Shown: in pieces, positions 9,106-17,944 of the stretch
Layout: the number at the start of each line of letters is the position of its first letter
Numbering within the stretch: the first letter of the stretch is position 1
Assembly: GCF_020251205.1 (NCBI RefSeq)
Contig: NZ_JAIWYX010000003.1
Coordinates: 361,605-425,604, forward strand
Source: Arthrobacter sp. M4
Lineage (GTDB): Bacteria > Actinomycetota > Actinomycetes > Actinomycetales > Micrococcaceae
DNA: 64,000 nt
Direction: 5' to 3'
The notes under the pieces: model-generated
The model's input: only the letters and a program-made list of their open reading frames with translations
The model's database searches: none
Told to the model about the DNA's origin: nothing
Made by a program: the position numbers and the translations under genes

Positions 9106-10386
9106 TTACTGCCCTTCGGGACGGTTTTCACGGTCAAGAAGCCGGGCCGGAAGGACGCTTCTTGCGCCGAAGCGCTCCGCCACCTTATCCAGTGCCTGCT
9201 CTGCCGAGCGCCAGTTGTCGTCCCGTCTGTCCAGGCTGAGCTGAAGGGATGTTTGCGATGCCGGCTCCAATTGCTCAGCGCGCACACCGACCAGTCGCAC
9301 GCTCATGGGCCGGTCACCCAGACCCTCCAGGAGTTTTACCGCTGTAGCGTAGATCAACTGCGCGCTGTCCAAAGGGGTGTGGACAGTATGGCTGCGCGTG
9401 ACAGTAGAGAAGTCGGCGTAGCGAAGCTTGAGGGCTATGGTGCGGGCGAGCATGCCCGAGTTCCTGAGTCGGATCGCGGTCCGGTGTGCCAAACGCAACA
9501 GTTCGCGGTGAAGGACCTGGTCATCTGCGGTGTCTATGGCAAAGGTTTCCTCGGCTCCAATGCTCTTCTCCAGCCTGACCGGCGTCACAGGCCGGGGATC
9601 GAGCCCCAGGGAAAGCTGGTGCACGTGCTCGCCGGAAGCCCCCAGTACTTTTCGCAGCGAAGATGCCGGCGTCGCCGCGACATCTGCCACTGTCCTGATG
9701 CCAAGACGGGAAAGCACCTCGACTGTCTTTGCCCCGACGCCCCACAGCGCGCTGACCGGAAGAGAATGGAGATACTCCAGCGTCCGATCAGCCTCGATCA
9801 TGAGAAGTCCGTTTGGCTTGCAGCGTGTAGAGGCAATCTTGGCCACAAACTTGTTGGCGGCAATACCTACGGACGCAGTAATTCCCAGCTCAGAAGCGAT
9901 TCTCTGGCGGAGCAGGCGAGCTATCTCCAGTGGCGGGCCCAGCCGCCGAATCGCTCCTCGAACGTCAAGGAACGCCTCGTCCACGCTGAGTGGTTCGACG
10001 AGGTCCGTGATTGAGCCAAAGATTTCCATGACTTGCCCGGAAACCTCGTAATAGAGATGGTGGCGAGGCTCGATGATCACGGCGCCGGGGCACATCCGCA
10101 TGGCAACGGCCATTGGCATGGCCGACTTCACACCTAAGGCTCGGGCCTCGTAGGACGCAGAGAGAACCACGGAACGCTCAGCAGGGAATCCGACGATGAC
10201 CTGCTTGCCGCGAAGGTCCGGCCGCGTGCGCAACTCCACGGACACGAAGAAGGCGTCCATATCCACGTGCATGATCCCGGTGCGCCTGAGTTCCCCAAGT
10301 CGTTCGGCACTCAGCTCGCCGCGCTCCAGCCCCTGCGCCCCGCGGGAGTCGCCCGGAGCGTCCGCTGCACCTCTCTCCGGTCTCAC
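9106..10386 (-). CDS. dinB: DNA polymerase IV (Y-family)
   Basis: Translesion DNA polymerase without proofreading. Catalytic motifs are complete: HVDMDAFFVSVE (D42 and D44), YEARALGVKSAMP, and LSVDEAFLDV with D136 and E137. The helix-hairpin-helix region LWGVGAKTVEVLSRLGI and the little-finger domain follow, for 426 residues in total. I chose the GTG at 10386 because a -10 element TAGAAT lies exactly 7 nt before it and no ribosome binding site is visible, which suggests a leaderless mRNA; the GTG at 10410 would lie upstream of that -10. No clear beta-clamp motif is visible at the C-terminus. It is divergent from the lipoprotein gene. Confidence 0.95.
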   Translation of the reverse strand: MRPERGAADAPGDSRGAQGLERGELSAERLGELRRTGIMHVDMDAFFVSVELRTRPDLRGKQVIVGFPAERSVVLSASYEARALGVKSAMPMAVAMRMCPGAVIIEPRHHLYYEVSGQVMEIFGSITDLVEPLSVDEAFLDVRGAIRRLGPPLEIARLLRQRIASELGITASVGIAANKFVAKIASTRCKPNGLLMIEADRTLEYLHSLPVSALWGVGAKTVEVLSRLGIRTVADVAATPASSLRKVLGASGEHVHQLSLGLDPRPVTPVRLEKSIGAEETFAIDTADDQVLHRELLRLAHRTAIRLRNSGMLARTIALKLRYADFSTVTRSHTVHTPLDSAQLIYATAVKLLEGLGDRPMSVRLVGVRAEQLEPASQTSLQLSLDRRDDNWRSAEQALDKVAERFGARSVLPARLLDRENRPEGQ

Positions 10387-10393
10387 AATCGCA

Positions 10394-10399
10394 ATTCTA
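10394..10399 (-). promoter_or_regulatory. Leaderless-type -10 element of dinB
   Basis: TAGAAT on the minus strand, 7 nt before the GTG at 10386. This spacing would put the transcription start at or next to the start codon. No consensus -35 was identified. Confidence 0.55.
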
Positions 10400-10461
10400 T
10401 TCCGTGGCACTGACTAGACTGGAGGCACATCCGGCGTCGTACACCGAAGGAACAAATACCC

Positions 10462-10989
10462 GTGAAGCCCAACGCCCACCCCCGGACGCTCGGTCTGGCA
10501 CTCGTCGCCGCCGCCGTCGTCCTGGCCGTTCCTGCATGCAGCTCGGGTTCTCCTGGCCCTGCCGGCCCGGCTCCGGCGTCTGCGGCATCGTCAACTGCCT
10601 CCTCGACGGGCAGTGCTTCCGCCACAGCATCAGCCAGCCCTGCTCCGTCCGCCACGGTTGGCACGTTGATCTCCGGCTTTCCACAAAAGCTCATCCCTGT
10701 GATGCCCGGCGCCACCGTGGTATCCAGCTCGTTCGAGAAAAGCGGTTCGCCGGCAACTGTGGCTCTAGTGGGAACCATAAAATCTCCGGCTTCTGCCGTG
10801 ATCAGTTTCTATGCGCAGGCCCTGGAAGCACAGGGGTTCAAAGCCGTTCCAGGCGATGCGGTAGGCAGCATCGCCTCAAAGGATTTCCTGCGTGGTGAAA
10901 ACGAAACCGTGAACGTTTCGGTGGTTGAGGTCGCAGGGCAGTCGACGTTTACTGTGGGCGCCAACGTCGCTGCCGAGTCGCTAAAGTGA
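10462..10989 (+). CDS. Secreted lipoprotein of unknown function
   Basis: A 175-residue protein with a signal peptide and lipobox LAVPAC, lipidated Cys at residue 26. A low-complexity Ser/Ala/Pro/Thr linker (27-65) precedes a small C-terminal domain of about 105 residues. The domain contains FPQKLIPVMPGATVVSSSF and a helix SAVISFYAQALEAQGF, a pattern common in exported actinobacterial proteins of unknown role. The GTG start follows GAAGGAAC at a suitable distance. The stop overlaps the GTG of the polyprenyl synthase (GTGA), so the two are translationally coupled. I do not recognise the family and give no function beyond membrane-anchored lipoprotein. Confidence 0.85.
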   Translation: MKPNAHPRTLGLALVAAAVVLAVPACSSGSPGPAGPAPASAASSTASSTGSASATASASPAPSATVGTLISGFPQKLIPVMPGATVVSSSFEKSGSPATVALVGTIKSPASAVISFYAQALEAQGFKAVPGDAVGSIASKDFLRGENETVNVSVVEVAGQSTFTVGANVAAESLK

Positions 10990-12101
10990 GCGCGTCCGAG
11001 CAGCTCAGTGCCGAGCGGCCACGACTCGAGGAAGAGCAGTCAGCCTTCGTAGGCGCCGTTGCCGATCGCCTGGCCAGTTTCGTTGCCGGCCACCGTGACA
11101 TGATGGCCTCCATTTCAGCCGACACAGCCCCCCTTGTCGATTCGATCGCCACCCTTGTGACCGGGGGCAAAAGAATGCGGGCCTTGCTGTGTTACTGGGG
11201 CTGGCGCGGCGCGGGCGGCGCACCTGGGGACAATGTGGTGGTCACTGCTGGTGCAGCACTGGAGCTGTTCCAGGCCGCAGCCCTCATCCACGACGACATT
11301 ATTGACCGTTCGGACACGCGGCGGGGGGCACCGAGCGTACACAAGCGGTTCAGCCATCTTCATTCGGCCGAAGGCTGGGCTTTGGACAGCGAGCGGTTCG
11401 GTCACGCTGCCGCGATTCTCACAGGAGACCTCTGCCTGTCTTTCAGCGAAGAATCATTCAGTGAGATTGGACCTAAAGCTGCTGCGGGCACGCCTGCCCG
11501 GACCATCTTCAATTTGATGCGTGCCGAGGTAATGGCGGGGCAGTACCTGGACATCCTGGAGGAAGTCGCCGGTCCCGTCAGGGACCGGAAGGCAGCAGTC
11601 CGCCGCGCGGAAACTATCATCCGGTACAAGTCGGCGAAGTATTCAACGGAGCACCCGCTGGCCCTTGGCGGCGCGCTCGCCAATGCACCGGCTGACCTGC
11701 TGGAGGGCTACTCGGCCTTCGCGCTGCCCCTTGGAGAAGCCTTCCAGCTGCGCGACGACGTCCTGGGCGTTTTCGGCGACCCCGCCACCACTGGTAAGCC
11801 GGCAGGCGACGATCTCAGGGAAGGAAAGCGCACTGTCCTTGTGGGCCTTACCCTTAGCCAGGCGAAGCTGTCCAAAGCCCAACACCTTGACAGATCACTC
11901 GGGCGGGATGACCTCACGGACGAGGAAGTGGAAGAACTTCGCCGGATCATCGTCGAGTGCGGCGCACTCGCTGCCACCGAAGAAAAAATCTCAAGTCTCA
12001 GCGACAGGGCTTTTGCCGCCCTGAAGGGACTGCCCATCGATGAGCTGTCAATGGCTGCCTTGGGGCAGATCGCACGGGCAGCTGTCCGCCGCTCCGCCTA
12101 A
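10986..12101 (+). CDS. Polyprenyl diphosphate synthase (IdsA type)
   Basis: Trans-isoprenyl diphosphate synthase that condenses isopentenyl diphosphate with allylic diphosphates to make geranylgeranyl or longer chains for menaquinone, carotenoids or carrier lipids. GGKRMRALLCYWGW carries the diphosphate-binding Lys and Arg. The first Asp-rich motif is DDIIDRSDTRRG (from residue 103) and the second is QLRDDVLGVFGD (near 257). Its 371 residues correspond by position to M. tuberculosis idsA2 (Rv2173), which also lies near Rv2175c and pknL. Chain length cannot be read with confidence. The GTG start overlaps the stop of the lipoprotein gene. Confidence 0.92.
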   Translation: MSASEQLSAERPRLEEEQSAFVGAVADRLASFVAGHRDMMASISADTAPLVDSIATLVTGGKRMRALLCYWGWRGAGGAPGDNVVVTAGAALELFQAAALIHDDIIDRSDTRRGAPSVHKRFSHLHSAEGWALDSERFGHAAAILTGDLCLSFSEESFSEIGPKAAAGTPARTIFNLMRAEVMAGQYLDILEEVAGPVRDRKAAVRRAETIIRYKSAKYSTEHPLALGGALANAPADLLEGYSAFALPLGEAFQLRDDVLGVFGDPATTGKPAGDDLREGKRTVLVGLTLSQAKLSKAQHLDRSLGRDDLTDEEVEELRRIIVECGALAATEEKISSLSDRAFAALKGLPIDELSMAALGQIARAAVRRSA

Positions 12102-12112
12102 ACCTACGACAA

Positions 12113-12157
12113 GGCCCATGCCGTCCGCCGCACTGCCGGCGACGCACGGCATGGGCC
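12113..12157. terminator. Terminator-like hairpin between convergent genes
   Basis: A perfect 12-bp stem, GGCCCATGCCGT (12113-12124) with ACGGCATGGGCC (12146-12157), encloses a GC-rich loop. It sits between the ends of the polyprenyl synthase (plus) and the Rv2175c-like gene (minus). T tracts are poor on both sides, so termination strength is uncertain. Confidence 0.6.
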
Positions 12158-12189
12158 GTAAATTTACTGGTTGCCTGGGCGAATGACGC

Positions 12190-12543
12190 TTACCACGCCA
12201 ACTGCTGTGCGCGCCGCCGGATTTCCGTCTTGCGCCCCTCACGAAGAGCGTCAACGGGGCGGCCACCCAATGATTCGTCTGCGGTGAACAGCCAGACGAT
12301 GAGTTCCTCGTCTGTGTAACCGGCGTCGCCCAGCACCGCGACTGTTCCTTTTAAGCTCTCCAGGACGTGCCCGTCCTGGAGGAAGGCAGCAGGCACGGAG
12401 CGGATGTTTCGTTCTCCGACCCGCAGCGCCACGAGGGCCCTCTCGTCCAGGAGTCCGTGGATTTTGGTGATGGGAACATCAAGAAGCTCTGCCACGTCGG
12501 GAAGGGGAAGCCATTCGCCAACAAGACTTTCTACATTACTCAC
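12190..12543 (-). CDS. Rv2175c-like DNA-binding protein, presumed PknL substrate
   Basis: A 117-residue protein with an N-terminal winged helix-turn-helix (LPLPDVAELLDVPITKIHGLLDE, residues 12-34) and a C-terminal helical part ending GRPVDALREGRKTEIRRRAQQLAW. In M. tuberculosis, Rv2175c is a small DNA-binding protein phosphorylated by the kinase PknL encoded next to it. The same pairing appears here, with the kinase gene 1.7 kb away and one gene between them. The GTG start at 12543 lacks a clear ribosome binding site. Phospho-acceptor residues cannot be assigned from this sequence alone. Confidence 0.88.
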   Translation of the reverse strand: MSNVESLVGEWLPLPDVAELLDVPITKIHGLLDERALVALRVGERNIRSVPAAFLQDGHVLESLKGTVAVLGDAGYTDEELIVWLFTADESLGGRPVDALREGRKTEIRRRAQQLAW

Positions 12544-12793
12544 GGATCAAGCGTGCCACGCGCGCAGGCATTGCGCCTAGCGGCAACATGGGCGGGCATG
12601 AGTGAATCGCGCGACACTCCGAAAAATACTGCCTAGCCGGGTAAAGCGGGATTCCTTGTGCTAATCGCAATTCTGTGAGAGATTCACTTTGATCACATTC
12701 GCACCATTGATAACTTTTGTAACACCAACAACATTGGTATCACTGGACACATCGGTGCCCTTACGGAACCGCCGCTTAGATGAGGAACGGCCC

Positions 12794-14137
12794 ATGACGA
12801 CGCCCCGCTCGCCGAAGAACACACCGAGCAAGCCCATGATCGCCGCGACGACGGCGGCCCTGCCTGCCGTCGTACTCTCATCCTTGGCTATGGCCCAACC
12901 TGCGGCGGCGGCACCTTCCCCGCAGCCCCGCAAGATCCCGGCCACGCTGGCGGCGGCTATCGAAGCGAGTTCGGCAACCAGCACCGGCGGCATCATCCCG
13001 GCGTCTTCTGTTTCCACTACGCTGCCATCGATCCTTCAGCCCTTCGCCCCGTCCGCTCCGGCCGAATACACCATCGTCCGCGGGGACACCATCAGCGCTA
13101 TTGCCGCGCGGTTTGGCCTGAACACCGGTGACGTGCTGGCGCTGAACAACCTGCAGGCCAACACGATCATTTATCCTGGCCAAAAAATCCGCCTGACGGG
13201 CAGCGCAACCCCTGCACCAGCCCCCCAGCCCTCCCCTGCTCCGTCCGGTGGCGAAGGAAGTTACGTAGTCCGCTCCGGCGACACGCTGAGCGCTATCGCC
13301 GCCCGGCACGGAGTCTCGCTGAAAGACGTTCTGGCATGGAACGGACTCAACATGCAGTCCATCATCTACCCGGGCCAGAAGATCAAGGTTGGCGGCGCTC
13401 AGGCACCGGTCCTGGCTGTGCCGGCACCGTCAGCGGCACCTGTTTCGGCTCCCGCCCCGGCACCGCTGGCCAACTCCGGTTCCTACACCATCAAGGCGGG
13501 CGACACTCTGGGCGGCATCGCCGCGCGCCACGGCGTCGGGCTTTCCGCTCTCCTGGAGGCGAACAAGCTGTCCGCCACCACAACCATCTACCCCGGCCAA
13601 AAGCTGGCGATTCCCGGCGTCTCGCTGCAGCCGGCCGGTAGCGTTACACCCCTGGTGCCGGACTCCTTCCTTGGCTTTACGTACCCCAAGGCTGTTGTTG
13701 ATTCCGCGAACAAGAACAAGGCCCTGCTGAACGCAGCGCCGGTTCCCAGCCGTGAACAGATGAAGAGCATCGTCGCCGACACTGCCCGCAGGATGGGCGT
13801 GGACCCTGCCCTCGCCCTCGCGTTCGCCTACCAGGAGTCGGGGTTCAACCAACGCGCGGTCTCCCCCGCCAATGCGATCGGCACCATGCAGGTGATCCCC
13901 TCGTCGGGCGAATGGGCATCAGATCTTGTGGGGCGCCAGCTGAACCTGCTGGACCCCTATGACAATGCCACTGCGGGCGTCGCCATCATTCGTGCACTGT
14001 TGCGCACCAGCAAGGACGAAGATACGGCAATCGCGGGCTACTACCAGGGCCAGTACTCCGTCAGCAAGCACGGCATGTACGAGGACACCAAGCAGTACGT
14101 GGCCGCCATAAAGGCCCACAAGAAGAATTTCAGTTAG
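12794..14137 (+). CDS. Secreted LysM-repeat lytic transglycosylase-like protein
   Basis: A 447-residue exported cell wall protein. The signal peptide spans about residues 1-42 (hydrophobic core MIAATTAALPAVVLSSLAMA, cleavage near AAA-AP). Three LysM domains follow, each with a GDT.xxIAAR core and an IYPGQK end, separated by Pro/Ala linkers; LysM domains bind peptidoglycan glycans. The C-terminal domain has a soluble lytic transglycosylase plan, with the presumed catalytic Glu in FAYQESGFNQRAVS and IGTMQVIP after it. I chose the ATG at 12794 because GAGGAACGGCCC precedes it and the signal peptide is then intact; an open frame from 12689 adds an unlikely leader. It is inserted between the Rv2175c-like gene and pknL. 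Confidence 0.92.
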   Translation: MTTPRSPKNTPSKPMIAATTAALPAVVLSSLAMAQPAAAAPSPQPRKIPATLAAAIEASSATSTGGIIPASSVSTTLPSILQPFAPSAPAEYTIVRGDTISAIAARFGLNTGDVLALNNLQANTIIYPGQKIRLTGSATPAPAPQPSPAPSGGEGSYVVRSGDTLSAIAARHGVSLKDVLAWNGLNMQSIIYPGQKIKVGGAQAPVLAVPAPSAAPVSAPAPAPLANSGSYTIKAGDTLGGIAARHGVGLSALLEANKLSATTTIYPGQKLAIPGVSLQPAGSVTPLVPDSFLGFTYPKAVVDSANKNKALLNAAPVPSREQMKSIVADTARRMGVDPALALAFAYQESGFNQRAVSPANAIGTMQVIPSSGEWASDLVGRQLNLLDPYDNATAGVAIIRALLRTSKDEDTAIAGYYQGQYSVSKHGMYEDTKQYVAAIKAHKKNFS

Positions 14138-14156
14138 AAAGTTCGGAAACTTACCG

Positions 14157-14193
14157 ACGGGCCCGGATCACAGATCGATTCGGGCCCGTTTTG
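14157..14193 (+). terminator. Terminator of the LysM gene
   Basis: A 9-bp GC-rich stem, ACGGGCCCG (14157-14165) with CGGGCCCGT (14181-14189), is followed by TTTTG. It ends only 8 bp before the -10 element of pknL, a very tight terminator-promoter boundary. Confidence 0.85.
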
Positions 14194-14200
14194 TGCCTAG

Positions 14201-14206
14201 TACCAT
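14201..14206 (+). promoter_or_regulatory. Leaderless-type -10 element of pknL
   Basis: TACCAT lies exactly 6 nt before the GTG start at 14213 and no ribosome binding site is visible. The -35 region falls within the terminator hairpin of the preceding gene. Confidence 0.55.
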
Positions 14207-14212
14207 CGAATA

Positions 14213-16387
14213 GTGCAGGAAAACGTTACGGACCATCTCATCGGGACCCTTGTGGACGCCCGCTACCTGGTGCGATCCCGCCTTGCCCGCGGCGGCATGT
14301 CCACCGTTTACCTCGCGACGGACCAGCGGCTGGAACGCGACGTTGCGCTCAAGGTCCTCCATCCGCATTTGGCCAATGACCCCGGTTTCCTGGATCGACT
14401 GGGACGCGAGGCGAAAGCTGCCGCGAAGCTTTCGCATCCGCACGTGGTGGGCGTCCTGGACCAGGGCGAAGACGGACATACCGCCTATCTGGTCATGGAG
14501 TACATCAAGGGGCACACGCTGCGCGATGTCCTGCAGACGCGCGGCGCGTTGCCTCCCCGGCTGGCACTTGCCCTCATTGACCCCGTCATTGAGGGACTGG
14601 CGGCAGCCCACGCAGCCGGCCTCATCCACCGGGATGTCAAGCCGGAGAACGTCCTGATTGCGGACGACGGCCGTATCAAGGTAGGGGACTTCGGGCTGGC
14701 CCGTGCCGTCACTGCGACCACCAGCACTGGCGCCCTGATCGGGACGGTCGCGTACCTGCCGCCGGAACTCGTGCTTGGCCAGGCCGCCGACGCCCGCAGC
14801 GACATCTACTCGGCGGGCATCATGCTCTACGAATTGCTCACCGGGCAGCAGCCGTTCCAGGGAGAAGTCCCGATCCAGGTCGCGTACCAGCACGTGAACG
14901 GCGTGGTGGAACCGCCGTCGTCCCAAGTTCCCGGGCTCGCAACGGACCTGGACGAACTCGTTCAGTGGTGCACGGCGAGGGACCCGGAGCAGCGCCCCGT
15001 GGACGGCTCAGCCCTGTTGTCCGAATTGAGGCACATCCGCACTAGCCTCAGCGATGAGCAACTGGACCTCGCACCGAATGGGTCAGCACAGGCACACGCC
15101 CACCAAGCGCCAGCGGGCGAGGCTCCCACCGCAGCGTTGACAGCAGCCGCACTTGCTTTGGCCGGTACATCGGCCGCCGCTTCCGGGGGAACAGCAACAG
15201 AGGCCGTTCCGCTGGCGGGTCGTCCCACCGAATTAATCGGTCGGTACAGCCATCCCACCGAGGTCATCTCGGGGAAAAGCAGCCCGACGGCGGTCTTCCC
15301 CGCTTCTCCCGGCTCGATACGCGGCGCGGTACCACCAAGCGGCCCGGCATCGATCCTTCCCGCCTCGCCATGGCCGGACGAGGGCGACGACGACGCGTGG
15401 CCACCCGGGAAGCGGGAGGCCAAGAGGCTGGAAAAGCAGGCGGCCAAGGACCGCGCCCGGGCGGCAGCCACACCGGTGCGGTCGCTCCGCACCGGCGATT
15501 CCCGGCGTCGCGGGCTCATCTGGACCGCCGTGATTGTGGCCCTTGCGATATTGGCCGCCACAGCCGGTTGGTTCTTTGGCATGGGGCCCGGATCGCCAGG
15601 CACTGTGCCCGATGTCAAAAACAAGACGGCAGCCGAGGCCCAGGCCTTGCTCCAGACAGCCGGTTTCCAGTCCGACACGAGGGACGTCTTCGACGACGAC
15701 ACGGCAGCGGGCCGATCCGTGGGCACAGAGCCGCAGGCCGGTGCCGAGATCCGGAAGTTCCAGCGCGTGTCCGTGTTTGTGTCCAAAGGTCCCCAGCTTT
15801 TTCCACTTCCCACACTGACGGGGATCACCCTTGACCAGGCGAAGACCGCATTGAACGCGGCTCGCATGGCTCTTGGGACCATCACCGAGCGCTACGACGA
15901 CCAGGCCGCAGCCGGAATTGTCATTGCCCAGGATCCTGCCAAGGATACGCCGTCAAGGCGCGGCACCCCGGTGGCCCTTACGGTATCCAAAGGCCCGCAG
16001 CCCATCCCCGTGCCGGATGTCCGCGGGATGAGCCAGGATGAGGCAGTCAAGGCACTCCGGGATGCTGGGCTCAAGCCCGTCATCGCCGAGGAAACCGTGA
16101 ACGACAAGAAGATTCCCAAGGGTGCCATCGCAAACCAATCCCCCGCCAATGGAACGCTGACCCGCGGCGCGCAGGTGACGCTCACCGTGTCCAAGGGTCC
16201 CAAGATGGTCCAAGTGCCCAGCTACATTGGCAAGCAGGCAAGCGAAGCCCGGAGGGCCTTGGAGAAGCTGGGATTCGATGTGAAGGTCAACAACATCCTT
16301 GGCGGATTCTTCGGGACGGTACGCGACCAAAATCCGGTGGATACAGAGGTACCTGAGGGCTCTATCGTCACCCTGACAGTGGTCTAA
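14213..16387 (+). CDS. pknL: PASTA-domain Ser/Thr protein kinase, PknL type
   Basis: Membrane receptor kinase of 724 residues. The Hanks-type kinase domain (about 14-275) has the glycine loop LARGGMSTVYLA, Lys47 (VALKVL), HRDVKPEN at 139-146 and DFGLA at 159-163. A Pro/Ala-rich juxtamembrane linker ends in a Lys/Arg-rich stretch. One membrane span at about 434-456 is followed by four PASTA repeats, three of which end in VSKGP. PASTA domains bind muropeptides or lipid II. M. tuberculosis PknL lacks PASTA domains while the Corynebacterium one has them. Position between the Rv2175c-like gene and aroG supports the name. Substrates in division or wall synthesis are inferred from the family. Confidence 0.93.
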   Translation: MQENVTDHLIGTLVDARYLVRSRLARGGMSTVYLATDQRLERDVALKVLHPHLANDPGFLDRLGREAKAAAKLSHPHVVGVLDQGEDGHTAYLVMEYIKGHTLRDVLQTRGALPPRLALALIDPVIEGLAAAHAAGLIHRDVKPENVLIADDGRIKVGDFGLARAVTATTSTGALIGTVAYLPPELVLGQAADARSDIYSAGIMLYELLTGQQPFQGEVPIQVAYQHVNGVVEPPSSQVPGLATDLDELVQWCTARDPEQRPVDGSALLSELRHIRTSLSDEQLDLAPNGSAQAHAHQAPAGEAPTAALTAAALALAGTSAAASGGTATEAVPLAGRPTELIGRYSHPTEVISGKSSPTAVFPASPGSIRGAVPPSGPASILPASPWPDEGDDDAWPPGKREAKRLEKQAAKDRARAAATPVRSLRTGDSRRRGLIWTAVIVALAILAATAGWFFGMGPGSPGTVPDVKNKTAAEAQALLQTAGFQSDTRDVFDDDTAAGRSVGTEPQAGAEIRKFQRVSVFVSKGPQLFPLPTLTGITLDQAKTALNAARMALGTITERYDDQAAAGIVIAQDPAKDTPSRRGTPVALTVSKGPQPIPVPDVRGMSQDEAVKALRDAGLKPVIAEETVNDKKIPKGAIANQSPANGTLTRGAQVTLTVSKGPKMVQVPSYIGKQASEARRALEKLGFDVKVNNILGGFFGTVRDQNPVDTEVPEGSIVTLTVV

Positions 16388-16401
16388 GACGGAGCAGCAC
16401 C

Positions 16402-16444
16402 AAAAAGGGAGGCGCAGGGCCCTGCGGCCCTGCGCCTCCCTTTT
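16402..16444. terminator. Strong bidirectional terminator between pknL and aroG
   Basis: A perfect 19-bp stem (16403-16421 with 16426-16444) around a CTGC loop. AAAA begins one arm and TTTT ends the other, so it works in both directions for the two convergent genes. Confidence 0.92.
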
Positions 16445-16458
16445 GATTGCCTGCTGGC

Positions 16459-17862
16459 CTATCGCTTGGTGAGCGCCCCGGCGACGAGGAATGCCATCTC
16501 CAACGACTGCATGTGGTTCAGGCGCGGATCACAGACTGACTCGTAGCGGTCCAGGAAAGCGTCTTGGTCGATGGGGTCGGAGCCGCCCAGGCACTCGGCG
16601 ACGTCGTCTCCGGTCATCTCGACGTGCAGGCCGCCTGGAACGGTGCCGAGGTTGTGGTGAACTTCAAAGAAGCCCCGGACTTCGTCAATGACATCATCAA
16701 ATCTGCGGGTCTTGTAGCCGTTGGGGGACGTCACGGTGTTGCCGTGCATGGGATCCGTAACCCAGAGAACCTGGGCGCCTGAGGCGGTGACCTTCTCCAC
16801 GACAGCGGGAAGCTTCTCACGAATATTCTTGGCACCCATTCGAGTGATGAAGGTCAGCCGGCCGGCCTCGCGGTTCGGGTCCAGTTTGTCGATGAGGCGA
16901 AGCGCGTCATCTCCAGTGGTGGTAGGACCGAGCTTTACACCGATCGGGTTGCGGACGCGGGACAGGAAATCAACGTGTGCGTGGTCCAATTCGCGGGTCC
17001 GCTCACCGATCCACAGGAAGTGGGCCGACGTGTCGTACGGCAGGCCGGTGCGTGAGTCGATCCGGGTCAGGGCCCGCTCGTAGTCCAGGAGAAGCGCCTC
17101 GTGGCTGGCGAAAAATTCAACACGCTTAAGTGCCTCGAAGTCCGCGCCGCACGAGTCCATGAATTTGATGGCGCGATCGATGTCCCGGGCCAGGGACTCG
17201 TACCGTGCGTGGGCGGGGTTCTCCGTGAAGCCCTTATTCCACGTGTGAACGAGGCGAAGGTCTGCGAAGCCTCCCTGGGTAAAAGCCCGGATCAGGTTCA
17301 GCGTCGCGGCCGAGGTGTGGTAGGCCTTCAGCATGCGGCCAGCGTCGTGCGCGCGGGATTCAGGCGTGAAGTCATAGCCATTGACGATGTCCCCGCGGTA
17401 GGCAGGCAGCGTCACCCCGTCGCGCGTTTCGTCATTGGACGACCTCGGCTTGGCAAACTGGCCGGCCATCCGACCCATCTTGATCACAGGCATTGCGGCA
17501 CCGTAAGTCAGCACCACTGCCATCTGCAGGATGGTTTTAACCCGTGCGCTGATTCTGTCCGCAGTGGCGGCCTCGAAGGTCTCAGCGCAGTCACCACCCT
17601 GCAGGACGAAAGCCTTGCCCTGGGCGGCCGCGGCGAGCCGCCCGCGAAGTATGTCCACCTCACCGGCGAACACCAGCGGAGGGAGGATGGAAAGCTCGCG
17701 TACTGAGGCCTCAAAGACCTCCCGGTCAGACCACGTTGGCTGCTGCGAGATAGGCAGTTCGCGCCAGTCATCGAGGCCTGGATAGTTAGCTGCGCCGCTC
17801 TGGGCGGTGCTGGTCAGCAAACTGGCAACAGAGGGAGCGGGTTTCGAGGATAGCTCAGTCAC
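16459..17862 (-). CDS. aroG: Class II 3-deoxy-D-arabino-heptulosonate 7-phosphate synthase AroG
   Basis: First enzyme of the shikimate pathway; condenses phosphoenolpyruvate with erythrose 4-phosphate. It is the plant-like class II type, with LPPLVFAGEVDILRGRLA, FVLQGGDCAETFE (metal-binding Cys), PVIKMGRMAGQFAKPRSS and WVTDPMHGNT. From the GTG at 17862 it has 467 residues, close to the M. tuberculosis enzyme (Rv2178c). That homologue is allosterically inhibited by aromatic amino acids and activates a partner chorismate mutase; no mutase gene is seen here. The start was chosen because a -10 element TACTCT lies exactly 6 nt before it. The frame is open 52 codons further upstream but that part has no similarity to the family. 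Confidence 0.95.
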   Translation of the reverse strand: MTELSSKPAPSVASLLTSTAQSGAANYPGLDDWRELPISQQPTWSDREVFEASVRELSILPPLVFAGEVDILRGRLAAAAQGKAFVLQGGDCAETFEAATADRISARVKTILQMAVVLTYGAAMPVIKMGRMAGQFAKPRSSNDETRDGVTLPAYRGDIVNGYDFTPESRAHDAGRMLKAYHTSAATLNLIRAFTQGGFADLRLVHTWNKGFTENPAHARYESLARDIDRAIKFMDSCGADFEALKRVEFFASHEALLLDYERALTRIDSRTGLPYDTSAHFLWIGERTRELDHAHVDFLSRVRNPIGVKLGPTTTGDDALRLIDKLDPNREAGRLTFITRMGAKNIREKLPAVVEKVTASGAQVLWVTDPMHGNTVTSPNGYKTRRFDDVIDEVRGFFEVHHNLGTVPGGLHVEMTGDDVAECLGGSDPIDQDAFLDRYESVCDPRLNHMQSLEMAFLVAGALTKR

Positions 17863-17868
17863 CCTACA

Positions 17869-17874
17869 AGAGTA
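17869..17874 (-). promoter_or_regulatory. Leaderless-type -10 element of aroG
   Basis: TACTCT on the minus strand, with 6 nt between it and the GTG start at 17862 and no ribosome binding site. This fits a leaderless transcript. Confidence 0.55.
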
Positions 17875-17944
17875 GTAGCCCGCGGAGGGTTTCCGGCACA
17901 CGGGCTTCATGGCGCCTCTGGGAGGCGTCACAGTCTGGAGGGGC

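Noticed and set aside
12544..12793. c-di-AMP or other riboswitch in the 250-bp leader of the LysM gene
   Set aside because: Wall hydrolase genes of actinobacteria sometimes carry such leaders, but I could not match the conserved core by eye. A covariance model search would settle it.
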